From Hirsutella rhossiliensis (Eukaryota; Ascomycota; Sordariomycetes; Hypocreales; Ophiocordycipitaceae), in NCBI RefSeq assembly GCF_020360975.1, contig NW_025408667.1:4588001-4652000 (forward strand): a stretch of 64,000 nucleotides of DNA. The letters run 5' to 3'. The translations under genes and the position numbers were made by a program. The notes under the pieces are model-generated. The model saw only the letters and a program-made list of their open reading frames with translations. It did not search any database and had not been told where the DNA came from. This document shows, piece after piece, positions 32,509 to 43,899 of this stretch (position 1 is its first letter; each line of letters opens with the position of its first letter).

Positions 32509-32565
32509 TATATAAGGCGGCATCCCCCCCTTCCTCCTTTCTTTCCTTCTTCTCCTTCTTTAACT
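32509..32565 (+). promoter_or_regulatory. TATA box and CT-rich tract inside Gypsy-A, plus strand
   Basis: TATATAAGGCGG (TATA core 32509-32515) is followed by about 40 nt of almost pure C/T and then AACTATAG. The last would be AACCATGG before RIP (CA to TA and TG to TA), a start codon in good context. Gypsy-B keeps the same arrangement at 52795-52860. The order matches a fungal core promoter and points opposite to pol. Confidence 0.5.
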
Positions 32566-33662
32566 ATAGTAGTAGTAGTAATAGGTAAGTTCCGCTCTAC
32601 CTAGGGCGTTAGTTCGTTCCTAGCTATACGGGCCGCTTTATTAACGTATACTCGTAGTAATAGCTATAGTAGTAATAATAGCCCTAATAATAATAACTTT
32701 AACTAGTAAGTTCTCCGCCCTATAGAGCGGGAGGCCGTAATCCGTAATACTAACTTCCGCGGTAGATATATCTACCTCCCCCTCCCCCGCTTCCTCCTTC
32801 TCGGAGCGTGCGGAGTCGTTCGTCGACGCCGTGCTAGGCACGGCCGACGACGGCTCCGCCGCTGCCGCTGCTCCTGCCCGCGCCCCCGCGACCGCGCCTA
32901 CCGCCGCCGCCTCTGCCTCTGCTGCGCTGGCCGCCCTTACGTCGCCCTTCCGGGTAACGACGCTATCCCCGCCGCCGGCCGTAACGCCCGGCCCCTCTGC
33001 CCCCGCCTCCGCTACTGCCACCCCCGTAAGTCCGCTACCTAGCGAGCGTGGTAGCTATTTTCCGCTAACTTCTTAAAGCATAAACGCTAAGTATAGGCCG
33101 GAGCCGCCCGCGCGGCCCCCTATATACGGTACGCGTCGTAGGAGCTCCCCTACGCCGACTAAGTCGGGCGCCGCTATAGCGGCAGTTATTATTAGTACGC
33201 GCGTGCCAGCCGCGCCTATAAGGCGGCGCCTCCTATCCTACTCGCTACGGCGTCGGCTTAGAAGGCCGGCGTATACGGGCAGGTACGGGGGGCTACTAAG
33301 AAGCGCCTTACCGCCGCCGCCGCCGCCTACCGTAATCTCCGCGCCCTCGAGCGCTAGGGCCTTATCCCTAAGTAAGTTCCTCTTATCTAGCTCTTTTACT
33401 TCCGCTGCTAACTCTCCCGGCACTAAGGACACTACCTCCGTCGCCCTATTAGCGGTCCCTTTAGCCGTGCCCGCCGCCGCCCCCGCCGCTACTACTAGCC
33501 GGGCCCCCCCTACCCCCGGAGCCCCCGGAGCCGCCGCTACCGCTAACTAGCTCGCGGGCTTAGAGGGCCGCCTAAGCGCCTTAAAGAGCGCCGCCGCCGC
33601 TAATAAGGTAGAGGAGGACGACGAGGATAAGGATAAGGACGATAATAAGGATAAGGAGTAAG
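32566..33662 (+). pseudogene. Putative antisense ORF of Gypsy-A (Ala/Ser/Pro-rich protein)
   Basis: From ~32705 to 33660 one plus frame stays open except for RIP-type stops, giving open stretches 32831-33076 and 33203-33550. The product would be Ala/Ser/Pro-rich, with SPSPASSFSERAESFVDAV, a PPPPPP run, a short helix LEGRLSALKSAAAANK, and an acidic tail EEDDEDKDKDDNKDKE ending near 33660. The predicted start at 32566 is in another frame, so an intron (GTAAGT at 32585) is possible. The minus strand is also fairly open here (33432-33238, 33021-32641) with a Gly/Ala-rich product, so strand assignment rests on the promoter-like sequence. No known family. Confidence 0.4.
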
Positions 33663-36600
33663 TCTAGGTAGTCTAAGGGCTTTACCTTAAAATAAACGCT
33701 ATTTTTATCTCCGCTTATATAATTACGCTTACGTTATCGTAACTACTTACTTTACTTTACTTACTTCGTAGTCCTAGCCTAGGCTACTATCGGTAGTCCG
33801 CTAGTTTATTATTCTCGTTTACTATTTTAAATAAGGCTTTAAACTTATCGAGGGCTATAGTTCCTATAAACTTATATATAGGTTCCTATATAAGGTCGAG
33901 ATACCCGCGCTACTTAACGAGGACCTCCTAGCGTTTCCCCTTACTAACCTTTTTCTAGCGCGCGGCCTATATCTCTTTGACCTCGAACTCGTCCTCTCCT
34001 TTTACCTTAATTATAGGCGGTTAGGCGTCCGCTACTTCTTATCTAAGTAGCGGGTTAAAGGAGGCTCTACGAAGGAGGTCTACGTTAATCTTATTATAAA
34101 CCCCTATTAAGAGACTATTAAGCTCTATAACCTATAGGCTAATAACCCTCTATACTATAAACTTCGCGTATAGCTAGTTAAGCTTTTTCTTTAGTTATAC
34201 CGACCTATAGTTACGGAGGTCTAGCTATACCTTATCTCTTACCGCGAACCTATCTACTAGGGCCCTAGTCTTATTAGCGTGCCGCTCTTAATCTTACGCC
34301 GCGGCGGCTATCGCGGATTAGCAATAATCTATAGTCTCCTATAGCTTTTATACAAACGCGGAGGCGCGGCCCTCTAGTAACGAATTACTATACTCCGCTA
34401 CTATATTTATAGTAAAAGGAACTAGTAAGGGTAGTTCGAAGCTATACGTTATAAAGAAAGGGGCTATTTTAATAGAGGTATATAGTTTACTATTTAACGT
34501 AAGTTAGGCCGCGGGGAGCTACCGGTCTTAGTTTACTTAGTTACGGGCTACGATAGCCCGTAGGTAAGCCTACGCTTCCTAGTTAACCCTCTTAGGCCCT
34601 TTATCGGTTTATAAGTAATATACTATACTAAGTAGCTATATAATCTAAAGTAGCTAGTATAGGTACTACTAAAAGTAGCTAGTTTAATTTAATCCCCTAT
34701 CGCTTATAATAGAGGCTAGCTAGCTATATAAGCGGGCTTAGTATTATAGGAAGCGCTCTATATAGGACTCTATATCTATAAACGGCATCGGCTCTAATAC
34801 TATAGACTTACTAAGTCGGTCCTTAATTACCTATATATAGCGGTTGCCGCCCTCTATAAGTAGGAGGTCTATTATAAAGTCTATCTATATATATATATAG
34901 AACTAGTCGGGCACCGGAAGCTACTTAAGCAGCCCCTTAAGCTACGCCCTCTAGATCTTCGTACGGCTATAGATATCGTAGTTACGGAGGAAGCGACGAA
35001 CGTAGTACTATAAGAGGGGCTAGTAAAAGTCCCTTATAAGGCCTACTACTATACCCTATCTACCTAGGTAACCTACGACGCTAGAGTTATAAATAAGTTA
35101 GACTAGCCTTCCTTAGAGCTCGTTCCGTTTATCTAGCTCTAGCGGTCCCTCCTTCTCCTTAGCTTCCGTAGTATACGGTGCGCCCGGTACCTATAGTCTC
35201 CTTAGCTAGCATAGATGCCCCTATAGGTCGATATAGTAGTCGGCTACCTATACCTTTAGCTTTAGCTTCGGATCTAGGCGTCGAGCGCCGGACTTAATAG
35301 CGCGGCGCACGCCCTCGTAGGTGCGGTCTAGAGCCGCTATCCTATCCTATAAGCGTTAAAGGGCCTTATCTTAAAACACTCTCGCCGCGCGCGCCCCCGG
35401 GCCGGTCTATCCCTCCTTACCGGACCGAGGTAAGGGCGCGGGGGGAACCGCGTCTTCCTCTACTAGGGAAGCTCCTATATAAGTCTATAGTGCTTCCTAT
35501 AGGATAAGCTATAGATCCCGGGCCTCGATGTCTGCTCTTATTAGCTAGTCTTAATCCCTCTAGGAAAGCGCGTTTAGGACCGCGGAGTCCCGCTTAAGGC
35601 GGTATTTAATCGAGAAGTTAAAGCGTAAGAGATACTCCGCTTAGCGGGCTTACCGCTCTAAGAGGTACTAGCGAGTTATAAAGTACTCGAGGTTCCTATA
35701 GTCTATAAGAACCTCGAAGCTCTTATAGCTCCGGAGCTCCGCTTACTATTACTTAAGGTAGCTAATAATCGCTAGTATCTCCTTATCGTAAATAGCGTAA
35801 TTCCGCTCCGCTAGGGTTAGCTTATAAGAGTAGAACGCTACCGGTTACTTCCGCCCGTCTACCTCCTAGGAGAGCGTTCCTCTAAGTGCCTAGCTACTAT
35901 AGTCCGCTTTAACTAACGTAGACCGGTCGAAGTCTTACTAGAGTAGTACCGGGGCTTAAGAGAATAGGTCCTTAAGCGTATAGAACGCTCCTTCCTATAT
36001 AGGCCCCTAGCGAAAGGTAGTCCGCTTCCTAGTAATCTCGTTTAAGGGCATTATAATATAGGAGAAGCCCTTAATAAATATCCTATAATAGTTCGCGAAC
36101 CTAAGGAAGCTCTATACGCCTATCTACGTAGTTAGGGCAGCCTAGTCTTAAATCGCCTAGATCTTTATAGGGTCCGCCTATATACCTATGCCTACGTAGA
36201 TAATAAAGCCTAGGTACTTAACCCTCTTAACCCTAAATTCGTACTTATCTAGGTTAAGGTAGAGCCTATAAAGTTAGAGGCGCTCTAAGACCCTCCGTAC
36301 TTTCTATATATAGTCCTCGTAGGAGCCGCTTATATAGATAAGGATATTATCTATATATATAGAGGCGAACTTATCGAGGAAGTCCTAAAGTACGTTATTA
36401 ATATAACGCTAGAAGGTAGCGGGCGCTCCTAAGAGGCTAAAGGGCGTTATAAGCTACTCGAATAAGCTATAGTATATATAGAACGCTATCTTCTACTCGT
36501 TACCCTCTAAGATCTATACCTTATAGAACGCCTATTTTATATCTAGCTTTATAAACTACTTTGCCTTTAAAAGGTTATAAAGCGTATCCGAGATTAAGGG

Positions 36601-38740
36601 TAAGGGGTAGCGGTCTAGCCTTATAATTACGTTTAGGGCCCTATAATCGTAATAGAACTATATCCCGCCCCTTAGTTTACGTATAAATAGGACCGGCGCT
36701 CTTACTTTAGAGCTACTTACTTAAATAAAACCCTTATTTAAGAGGTCCCTTAACGTCTTCTTTAGTACTAGTAGCTCCGCGTATAATATACTATATAGCG
36801 GTCTAAATAGTATAGGTAGTTCCTGCCCCTTCTTATTAGTGCGGAGTACGATCCTATAGTTTACCCCTAGCTTATATAGGTTAAGCTTATCCGCTTCTTA
36901 GGACTTAAATAGTAGTAGGAGGTCGTAAAAGCGCTCCGGTATCTATTACTATAGCTTAGAGGGCGACTTTAGCTTCTTTATCTAGAGGGCCTTATCGATA
37001 TCCGCTAGGCTAACTATATAGACCGCTATATTAGCCGCTACTTAGCCTTACCCCCGCTCTACCTATCGTATAGTTCCTACGAAGATAGAGGTAAGGACTT
37101 CTTATACTAAGTATAAAGCTCGCACGCCTAGTCCTATACCTATAGAACCGTTGTCGTAGCGGACCTACTATTATATAGGCTTAAACTATAGCTTCCTTTA
37201 GTATAGAACTAAGTATAACTCTATATATAATAACTAGGGTTTCCCGAGGATTAAGGGAAACTCTAGTTAAGGGATTATATAGGCTACGATAAGCTTATAG
37301 TAACCGTCGACCTCTATAGCTAGCTATATAATGCCCCTAATTACTATACCCTTTATCGCGCCTAAGGCGCCCTTTACTCGCCTTAGGGCGATCTTTTCTA
37401 CTAGCACTTATATCTCTCGCGTAAGCGCCTCGTTAACTATAGCGTAGTACTAGTAGCCCTTATCTATAAGGGCGGCAATAAGTAAGGAGTTATTAATTAT
37501 AACCTATATTAAAGTAGGCTCCTCTTCTATATAGGCGGATAATTCTTCCTTCTCTTTTACTAGTACTAGCAATTAGGGCTCCGGAGCCCGTCTTTACTCT
37601 AGAGCTACTCTTTTTCCTCTAGGCCTAGGGGGGCGGAGTCCTCCTTATTATCTAAGGCAAGGAGCGGTTCTATCTTCGCTACTTAAACCGCTATAGGCCG
37701 CTTAGCTAAAAGGAAGGGGCATTTTAATATAAAGTACGTAGATACTCTATAACGTAGGCAGCGGCCGTTAGCCTTCCTCTTCCCGATTTCCTCGCTCGTT
37801 ACTTACTTCGCCCGCTACTTAGAGTGCGGGGCGGTATAGGGGGTAGTCGACGGCGTCTTCTTACCGCGTCTAGCCCGGTCTATACGGGTAGCCGATATTA
37901 GGGTATCCTTATTTATATCGATAGCCGGTTATTTATCTTATAGAGGGGCGGTAATCCTATCGCCGCTATATAGCGTGCGCTTACGGAGCTTTTAGAAACA
38001 CGGCGTTTACTCGTAGCCCTAAGCTACCTTTATTAACCGGCTTACGTACTTACCGTAGTTAGTAGGTATAATTATAGGGATAAGTAGCTCCTATAAGGCC
38101 GGCGTAATTAAATTCCATAGCTATATAAGCTTCGCGCTATCTTCCTATACTATAGTCCTTACTGCCTATAAGAGCGTCTCTTCGAAATCGGGAAGGAATT
38201 CGCTAAAGGTTTATCCGTCTCTCTACTTAAGGGTCCATAGCTTATCTTACGCCTTCTCCTGCTCCTATACGTTACCGAACGTATATATAAGGTATTAGAA
38301 GAAGTCTTATAGGTCGCGTCTGCCCCCGGGGTCGCCCTTATCCTATAATCTAGAGATCCGCCGTATCTAGGGCTCCGGCAGCGTATAGAGGAGCGAATAC
38401 CACGCTATATCGCGATAGCTATTTAGGCCCTATTTCTCGTCGGTTATAAACTTCGTCTATAGCCGGCTAAGGAAGAAGTAAAAGGACTCTAGCTTACCGT
38501 CCTAAGTCGGCTAAGGGAGCAGCTTCCTCGTTAGTAGTATCGCCGCCGTAACCGGCGTTATAGAGGTCGTAGGGGTTAAAGCCGGTCTCGTAGACGGCTC
38601 CCTTAGTATAGCGAGAACCTTATCCTTCTCGCTAGCCGTCGCGCTTCTAATCGCTTCTAGGATAGCTACGATACTTCCTATCCGTCTAGGGAGGGGCGGA
38701 GTGCTTCCTCGAGGGGGAGGCGCCCTCTCTAGAGAGATAT
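33663..38740 (-). pseudogene. Gypsy-A gag-pol polyprotein remnant
   Basis: Minus-strand order: Gag ~38740-37800 with a CCHC-type knuckle region (RCLRCR) near 37750; a protease region near 37200; RT with LDIKQAFYKV (~36530) and FASIYIDNILIY (~36335-36370, D to N by RIP in YIDD); RNase H with [13 protein letters not shown] (~35790); integrase with a zinc-finger region (~35090) and core (FIIDLLL near 34860, SIISDRGLNQ near 34670); then VRDKVQLDLRN (~34220) and a chromodomain-like tail near 33970. This is the chromovirus order, and such chromodomains target integration to heterochromatin. RIP-type stops are frequent. Confidence 0.87.
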
Positions 38741-38770
38741 CTATTAGATCTATTAATTAATAGCTTATAC

Positions 38771-38956
38771 TATTACGGAGTAGGCAGAGGCGTGCGCGTA
38801 GGTGCCGTCTATAGGATAATATTAATAAGCTATATAGAGCTCTCCTATACGCGGCTAGCCCGTATATATACGTATAGGATCCGGCCCTCTATATATAACT
38901 ATACGGCTTAGGCCGTAGCCTAAGCCTATAACCTATAATAGTTAAAGACTCTTATA
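38771..38956 (-). repeat. Gypsy-A right LTR (5' LTR)
   Basis: 186 bp, same length as the left LTR; the differences are transitions. Confidence 0.92.
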
Positions 38957-38961
38957 ATAAC
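38957..38961. repeat. Gypsy-A right target-site duplication (ATAAC)
   Basis: Matches 32015-32019. Confidence 0.88.
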
Positions 38962-40130
38962 TACCTTAAAGGGCTTCTAAATTCTTATGCTTAGATCCCT
39001 AGATATATCGAACTCTAGCCGCTAGATACTACGGAGAAGCATAGTAAGTATATTAGATCGGTAGATCGTAACTATAAGGTTATAGAGCTTACTAACCGGG
39101 CCTCTCTTCCGCTAAAGCTTATGCTCGGTCGTAGCTAAGACGTCTCTATATCGTAGCCGGGACTTAAATATATCGATATCCTTTCTAAAGAGAATAGCTT
39201 TAACTATAAGGTTAATTATATAGCTAAAGCAACGGCCCCGTCGTTCCTTACTAGAGAACCCGAATCTCTCCCTAATAGTATCTATTATAGTATTATTATT
39301 CGGTGTATTATTAAGCGTAAAATACCCTATTTTCTTATCTAGTATCTCGTATAACTTAAGTATTTCGATAATCTTATATTTAATATTAGCCCTTAAGTAT
39401 CGAACTATTAGCTTAAGCACTCTAAGAATAAGCTTATAGGACTTACTATTCTTATTTCGAAAGAAGTATATAATACTATATAGAGCGTGCTTATTCCGCG
39501 ATCCCTAGCTATCGAACGAGATATATATTAACTTAGGTAAACGCCTTAATACCTCGATAACCTTCCCCTTATACTTCTTAAATTCGGTAATAGCGCGCTT
39601 ACGAACTATATTATAGCTAATATAGGCATCCGCGCTCGCAATAAATAAGTTAAGGTACTCGAAAATAGCCCGTAGCCTTATATTTTAGGGTTCTCGGAAC
39701 GATAGGTTGCTCTCGACTATCTATTCGACTACTAAACGTTAGAAGACATTCCTATTAAAGCTCTTAATAAGGTGATTCGCAATAGCTTGCTCTTAGGGCG
39801 TGTTTAGATCGAGGTTAAAGGCATCTATTATCGTCTAGTATCCTATAGACGGTTTCTTTTAAGTCGCTAGCGTAGAACGTTTTCTAGAGGGATCTTAGAT
39901 CTTATAATAGTCTTAGAGATACCGCTTAGCGTCTTAGGTACTAATTAAAATTATAGTACCGGGCTTTGGCTTATTCTATTTAATATAAAATTTATAAACC
40001 TATCGCCGATCTAAGCCCTTCTCGATATTAAATCTATATTCCTATACCTATAATTTTATACTTTAGCTTCGCTAGGCCTATATATAACTATAGAAATATC
40101 GGAATAATTAATCTTTATCTTATCGAGCGG
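38962..40130 (-). pseudogene. hAT transposase remnant, N-terminal half
   Basis: On the minus strand, a DNA-binding-type region (~39900-40050) is followed by NLDLNTPQEQAIANHLIKSFNR and FREPQNIRLRAIFEYLN. The hAT catalytic start is GYFTLNNTPNNNTIIDTI and RCFSYIINLIVKAILF, normally FTLDNA-NND and RCFGHILNLV-KALLF. The 102-codon open stretch 39420-39112 lies inside this gene and is not a separate CDS. The frame stops at the Gypsy-A target duplication and resumes at 32014. The N-terminal end near 40130 is approximate. Confidence 0.82.
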
Positions 40131-40740
40131 CGCGGGCCTCGGCTAGCGTAGACGGCTTAGGTATAGATAGAGCTAGCGTTAAGGGAGCCGGTAAGAAAGG
40201 GGGAGGTAGTACGAAATCTGTAGCCTCGAAATCTAAACTTTTTAAACGTTTTAAGCGGAAGAAGTAAGGGTCTAGAAAAGCGAGTAGTAAAGGGAGGCTA
40301 GGCTAACGCTAGTACTATAATAATAAGATATAAGTAAATCGTATCGAACGCGTTAACGCGTTAAGCCTATAACTAGTTAATATATTATATATAGTATATA
40401 GATTTATAATATTCCTAGGTATATAAAGAAGTACTCCTTAATAAGCACTAACCCTTAGGCAGAGTTTAGGCTAAGCTACCTAGTACTAAAATTTCTAAAT
40501 ATCGCGGCGATACCTAATTAACCTTTATTAACGCAACTAACTTAATATCGTAATAATATTAAGTTAGTTAATTAGTAATAATTAGCTCTATTAAGTTAGG
40601 TTAAGTTAGTTAATATTAACCTAGTTAATAACCTCGTAATTAACGTTGCGTTAATCGCTACCTTAGTAGCTCTTCTCCTTTTATAAGGTAGTATAACTAT
40701 TCGATCTTTATCTCTTATAACTTTTATATTAAACACTTTT
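40131..40740. other. AT-rich RIPed stretch without gene
   Basis: Probably includes the 5' untranslated end of the hAT element (minus). It contains a 14-bp perfect inverted repeat at 40535-40548 and 40556-40569 (AACTAACTTAATAT) with a 7-nt loop and several TTAAGTTAGTTAAT-type degenerate repeats. hAT terminal repeats could not be matched to the other end. Confidence 0.5.
40535..40569. repeat. Perfect 14-bp palindrome with 7-nt loop
   Basis: Arms 40535-40548 and 40556-40569 are exact reverse complements. Related AAGTTAGTTAAT motifs follow to 40640. Confidence 0.8.
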
Positions 40741-43060
40741 AGTTTTTAGGTTACTACTCTTTCGAGGCCGATTATATATATATCTAGCGCTTAATATCTC
40801 GCCTTCCTACCGCCGTTATAATATTTAATCGAGTTATATACTAGCTTAAAGGCTAATATATAAATATTATCTACTAGGGAGGGCACGGAATATATAGAGT
40901 CGTCCTTCTAAGCAAATGCCTTCTCTATCGCCCTACGTAGACAGACAGTATATTTTGCTATTAACGAGGTAGTCTTAAATAGAGTATCTAATCCGAAAGT
41001 CGACGTTCGACGGGCCTAAAGCTCCCTTTTTAGCTCTAGATTTAGATATTTAAGGCTACGATCGACTTCTTACTACGTATTCCGACGACTATATAGATTA
41101 ACTAGGCTATTCGAGAGTATTACCCGCCGAAGTTCCTTATCGTAGGCTTTAGTACTAGTAAGCCGCTTTAGATAAAGCATCTCGAATACGTAATTTAATT
41201 GTTTAGTTCCCTTAAAGTAAAAGTAATAGACTCTAATAACTCGATTAATAAGTCCTATATCTCCGTTCTTAATACCGTACTTTAAGGTCTTATAGATAAT
41301 TATCTACTAAAGATATCGAGTATAGCTAAGGAATTCTTTATTAACTATTATATTAGTATACTTCTCCTTATATAGTCGCTAGGCTTACGGCTTAAATGCG
41401 GATCTACGAATATCCTCGACTAGCTCTATAAAACCTCTAACCTTTATCTCCTAAATTGCTTTACTAACCTTATCTTACTCCAACGTATTAACGCTACGCT
41501 GCTCGAGGCGGGTATAAAGTAGCCTAATAACCCGAGCGTCGAAACTATAAAGTACTAGCTCTTCTAGAACCTAAAAGGCCGTATAGTCTACTAGAATATT
41601 CTTACGCCCTTAGAAGTTAATATTATAGTAGAGTATTAAAGCGTCTTATTACTCTATATTTCTATAATATATCCTCTATATAAGCTAGAGGAAGTTTATA
41701 CGTAAGTAAAATAGAGTAGCGACTCCTATTAACTAGTCCTTTCTATTATACGCTATAGACGCGTTTACTTATTTAGCTAGCATAGACCGGATAAGTAAAG
41801 AAGTTTTTTAATCGCTAAACGCTAAGAATAGATAGGTATTAAATTCTATATCGGCTAGTTAGAACTATCGCTTATAAATGCTCTCTATAACCTCGTAGGA
41901 GCTATCTAAAGTACCTTCGTTAAAGAGAATCGGGCTAAGTATCTTACTATCTATCTTTCGAAGCTCGAGCGACTTAATTATTAGTATACCGGGGTACGGG
42001 ATGTCGGACTTAGAGAAGATAGATATAACCGACTTCGGATACGCCGTTCGAATTGCCTCTGCTATAAAGTAGGTGTTAATCTCGGCGGTAGTCCGGTCGT
42101 ATACTACCGTACCTAGAGAGTATAGTAGATCTTCTATTATAAGAGGAACCTTACGATATAGTATTCTCGCGAAGAGAGGGTATAAGTAATAAATAGATTA
42201 TATTTCTTACTCTTTTTATTCTTCTTCCTCCCTAATAAAAAGTAACTTCTTATAGTTCTATTACCTATAGCTGCCTTATAGTAGCGATGTCGCTACCTAG
42301 GCCGCTTAGATAACGTTGTTTTCTAGAAGGTTCGATACTACCGCTTAATAATAATATTATTTATCCTTCTTAGTTACCTTTACTAGAGTTAGCCCGACTA
42401 AGTAACCTCTAGACCTAGATCGTTAACCCGTTTTTACGATAAGCATAGACCTCTTTAATCTACTTAAAGGGATATCGGCGCCTCTAAAAACCTTTCCCGT
42501 TATTATAGAGCGTATTTCTACGTAGTTTAAAATAAGTTAATGCTTAATACCTTCCCGATAGTCGAAATTATTATATATAATATAAGCGTCTAGCTATCGG
42601 CTATATCGACGGACTATCCCCTACGTATAAATTAGTCGACGACGTCTATACTTAGAGACGGTAATAATGCCTTTACTTATTCTACTACGGATTCGAGATG
42701 CCTATAGACCCCCTTATAGCCTTTATAAAGCCTAAACTAGTAAAGTAGATTAAGAATACGTCGTTTTACGCCGTTTAAGTATAGAAAGGTACCGAATATA
42801 TAGGGGAACTTATTACTTCTTTTAGAGGCTTAAGAATAGTAAAGGATCGACGTAATTATTATAATCCTATAGTTAAACTTTAAAGGATCTCGTAGTAGTC
42901 GATCCTTTCTCTTTACTTTAGGCGCTATAAGACTATTAAGTAGTCTAAAAAGGAGAGGAGCCTACGTATTAACTTACTTATATATATCCTTAAGGTCTAT
43001 ATCGCTAAGTATATACTTATAGGCCTCGGATTTTTCTTTATCTTTAGGCTGCTCCTTCTA
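40741..43060 (-). pseudogene. DUF6589-family protein remnant
   Basis: The minus strand gives the DUF6589 layout known from multicopy fungal proteins. An N-terminal segment has LFLYLNGVKRRILNLL-like sequence (~42750) and a DNFDYREGIKH-like block (~42540). Next come EVIESIYKRQFQLADIEFNTYLFLAF then DQKTSLLIRSML (~41900-41800, the usual GDQLT-AR region). The domain ends with LSNSLVNLYSRRNTQQEVDRS, LKYLNLELKRE and RRAIEKAF (~41090-40930). Function is unknown; the family's high copy number and RIP here suggest a transposable-element origin. Q and W codons are largely stops. No flanking inverted repeats or target duplication were identified. Confidence 0.72.
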
Positions 43061-43890
43061 TTTAGAATTAGACTATAGGGTATTCTCTAGCTTAGAGTCT
43101 ACTTAATAGGCACTAAATATCTTTCCCGCGTTTTTTAGCGCCGTTATTTCCTTTCTTAGCGCCTTTACGAAGATAATTCCAGCTATACTAAACGTAGGAT
43201 ATTATCGTATAGCCTCTAGTACCTCTAGCTAAGTATATATCGTATCTATAAGGCGTTTAGCACGTATAGTAGGTCGATCTCTATAGCCGTTATCGCCTTA
43301 GGTTATTATATATACTTAGATAAACTCGGCTAGCGTTAAGTAGTGCGTTTTAGATATATATTAATATATATTACTTACTCGCTTTCCTACCGTCTATACC
43401 TAAGATCTAACGGGTTTACTACCGCGGCCGGGGTAATTTAAAGTAGTAATCCGCCGCTATTTATCTCTTCTACCTAGAGTTATCGGGTTTAAGTATATAC
43501 TACGTCGGCGCGACGTTTAATCTAATATCGTTTAGATTTTACTAGGCTATTAAGAAAAAATAAAGAATTTAATTAAGCCTATTAATTCTAATATATAATA
43601 GCTAGTTATAGAGGAAAACGAAGTTAAAGCGGTTAGTATACTTCTATATAAACGATCTTAACTTAGGCTAAAAATCTAGAATATAGCACTTAAGCTATTT
43701 AGTTAAGGAGCGTATATAACTTACCGATTAAGTATAGTCCGCTCCGGTAGCGTAGTTATAACTAATAGCCTAAGCTCTACTAAGGTAACCTTATACTTAC
43801 CTAAGCGCTACTAAGGTAACCTTATATATATATATATAGATCTCTATAATAGTATAAGATATAAAATAATAATAATAATAATACTCGGTC
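43061..43890. other. RIPed stretch without recognised gene; short direct and simple repeats
   Basis: Contains a doubled GCTCTACTAAGGTAACCTTATA-type motif (43773-43830), a TA-run (43824-43838) and an (AAT)n run (43864-43881). Coding similarity to neighbouring elements was not found. Confidence 0.5.
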
Positions 43891-43899
43891 TATAAAGCG

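Larger units (their letters stand above)
32020..38956 (-). mobile_element. Gypsy-A, complete RIPed Ty3/gypsy chromovirus
   Basis: 6937 bp with short 186-bp LTRs, inserted into a hAT transposase gene with a 5-bp ATAAC duplication. Gag, protease, RT, RNase H, integrase and a chromodomain-like tail are encoded on the minus strand (about 38740 to 33660). About 1.1 kb between the end of pol and the 3' LTR carries an extra ORF with its own promoter-like sequence on the opposite strand. A sister copy is Gypsy-B (52306-59240), which is more strongly RIPed. Confidence 0.92.

Noticed and set aside
39112..39420. 102-codon minus-strand ORF as a hypothetical gene
   Set aside because: It is an internal stop-free stretch of the hAT transposase.
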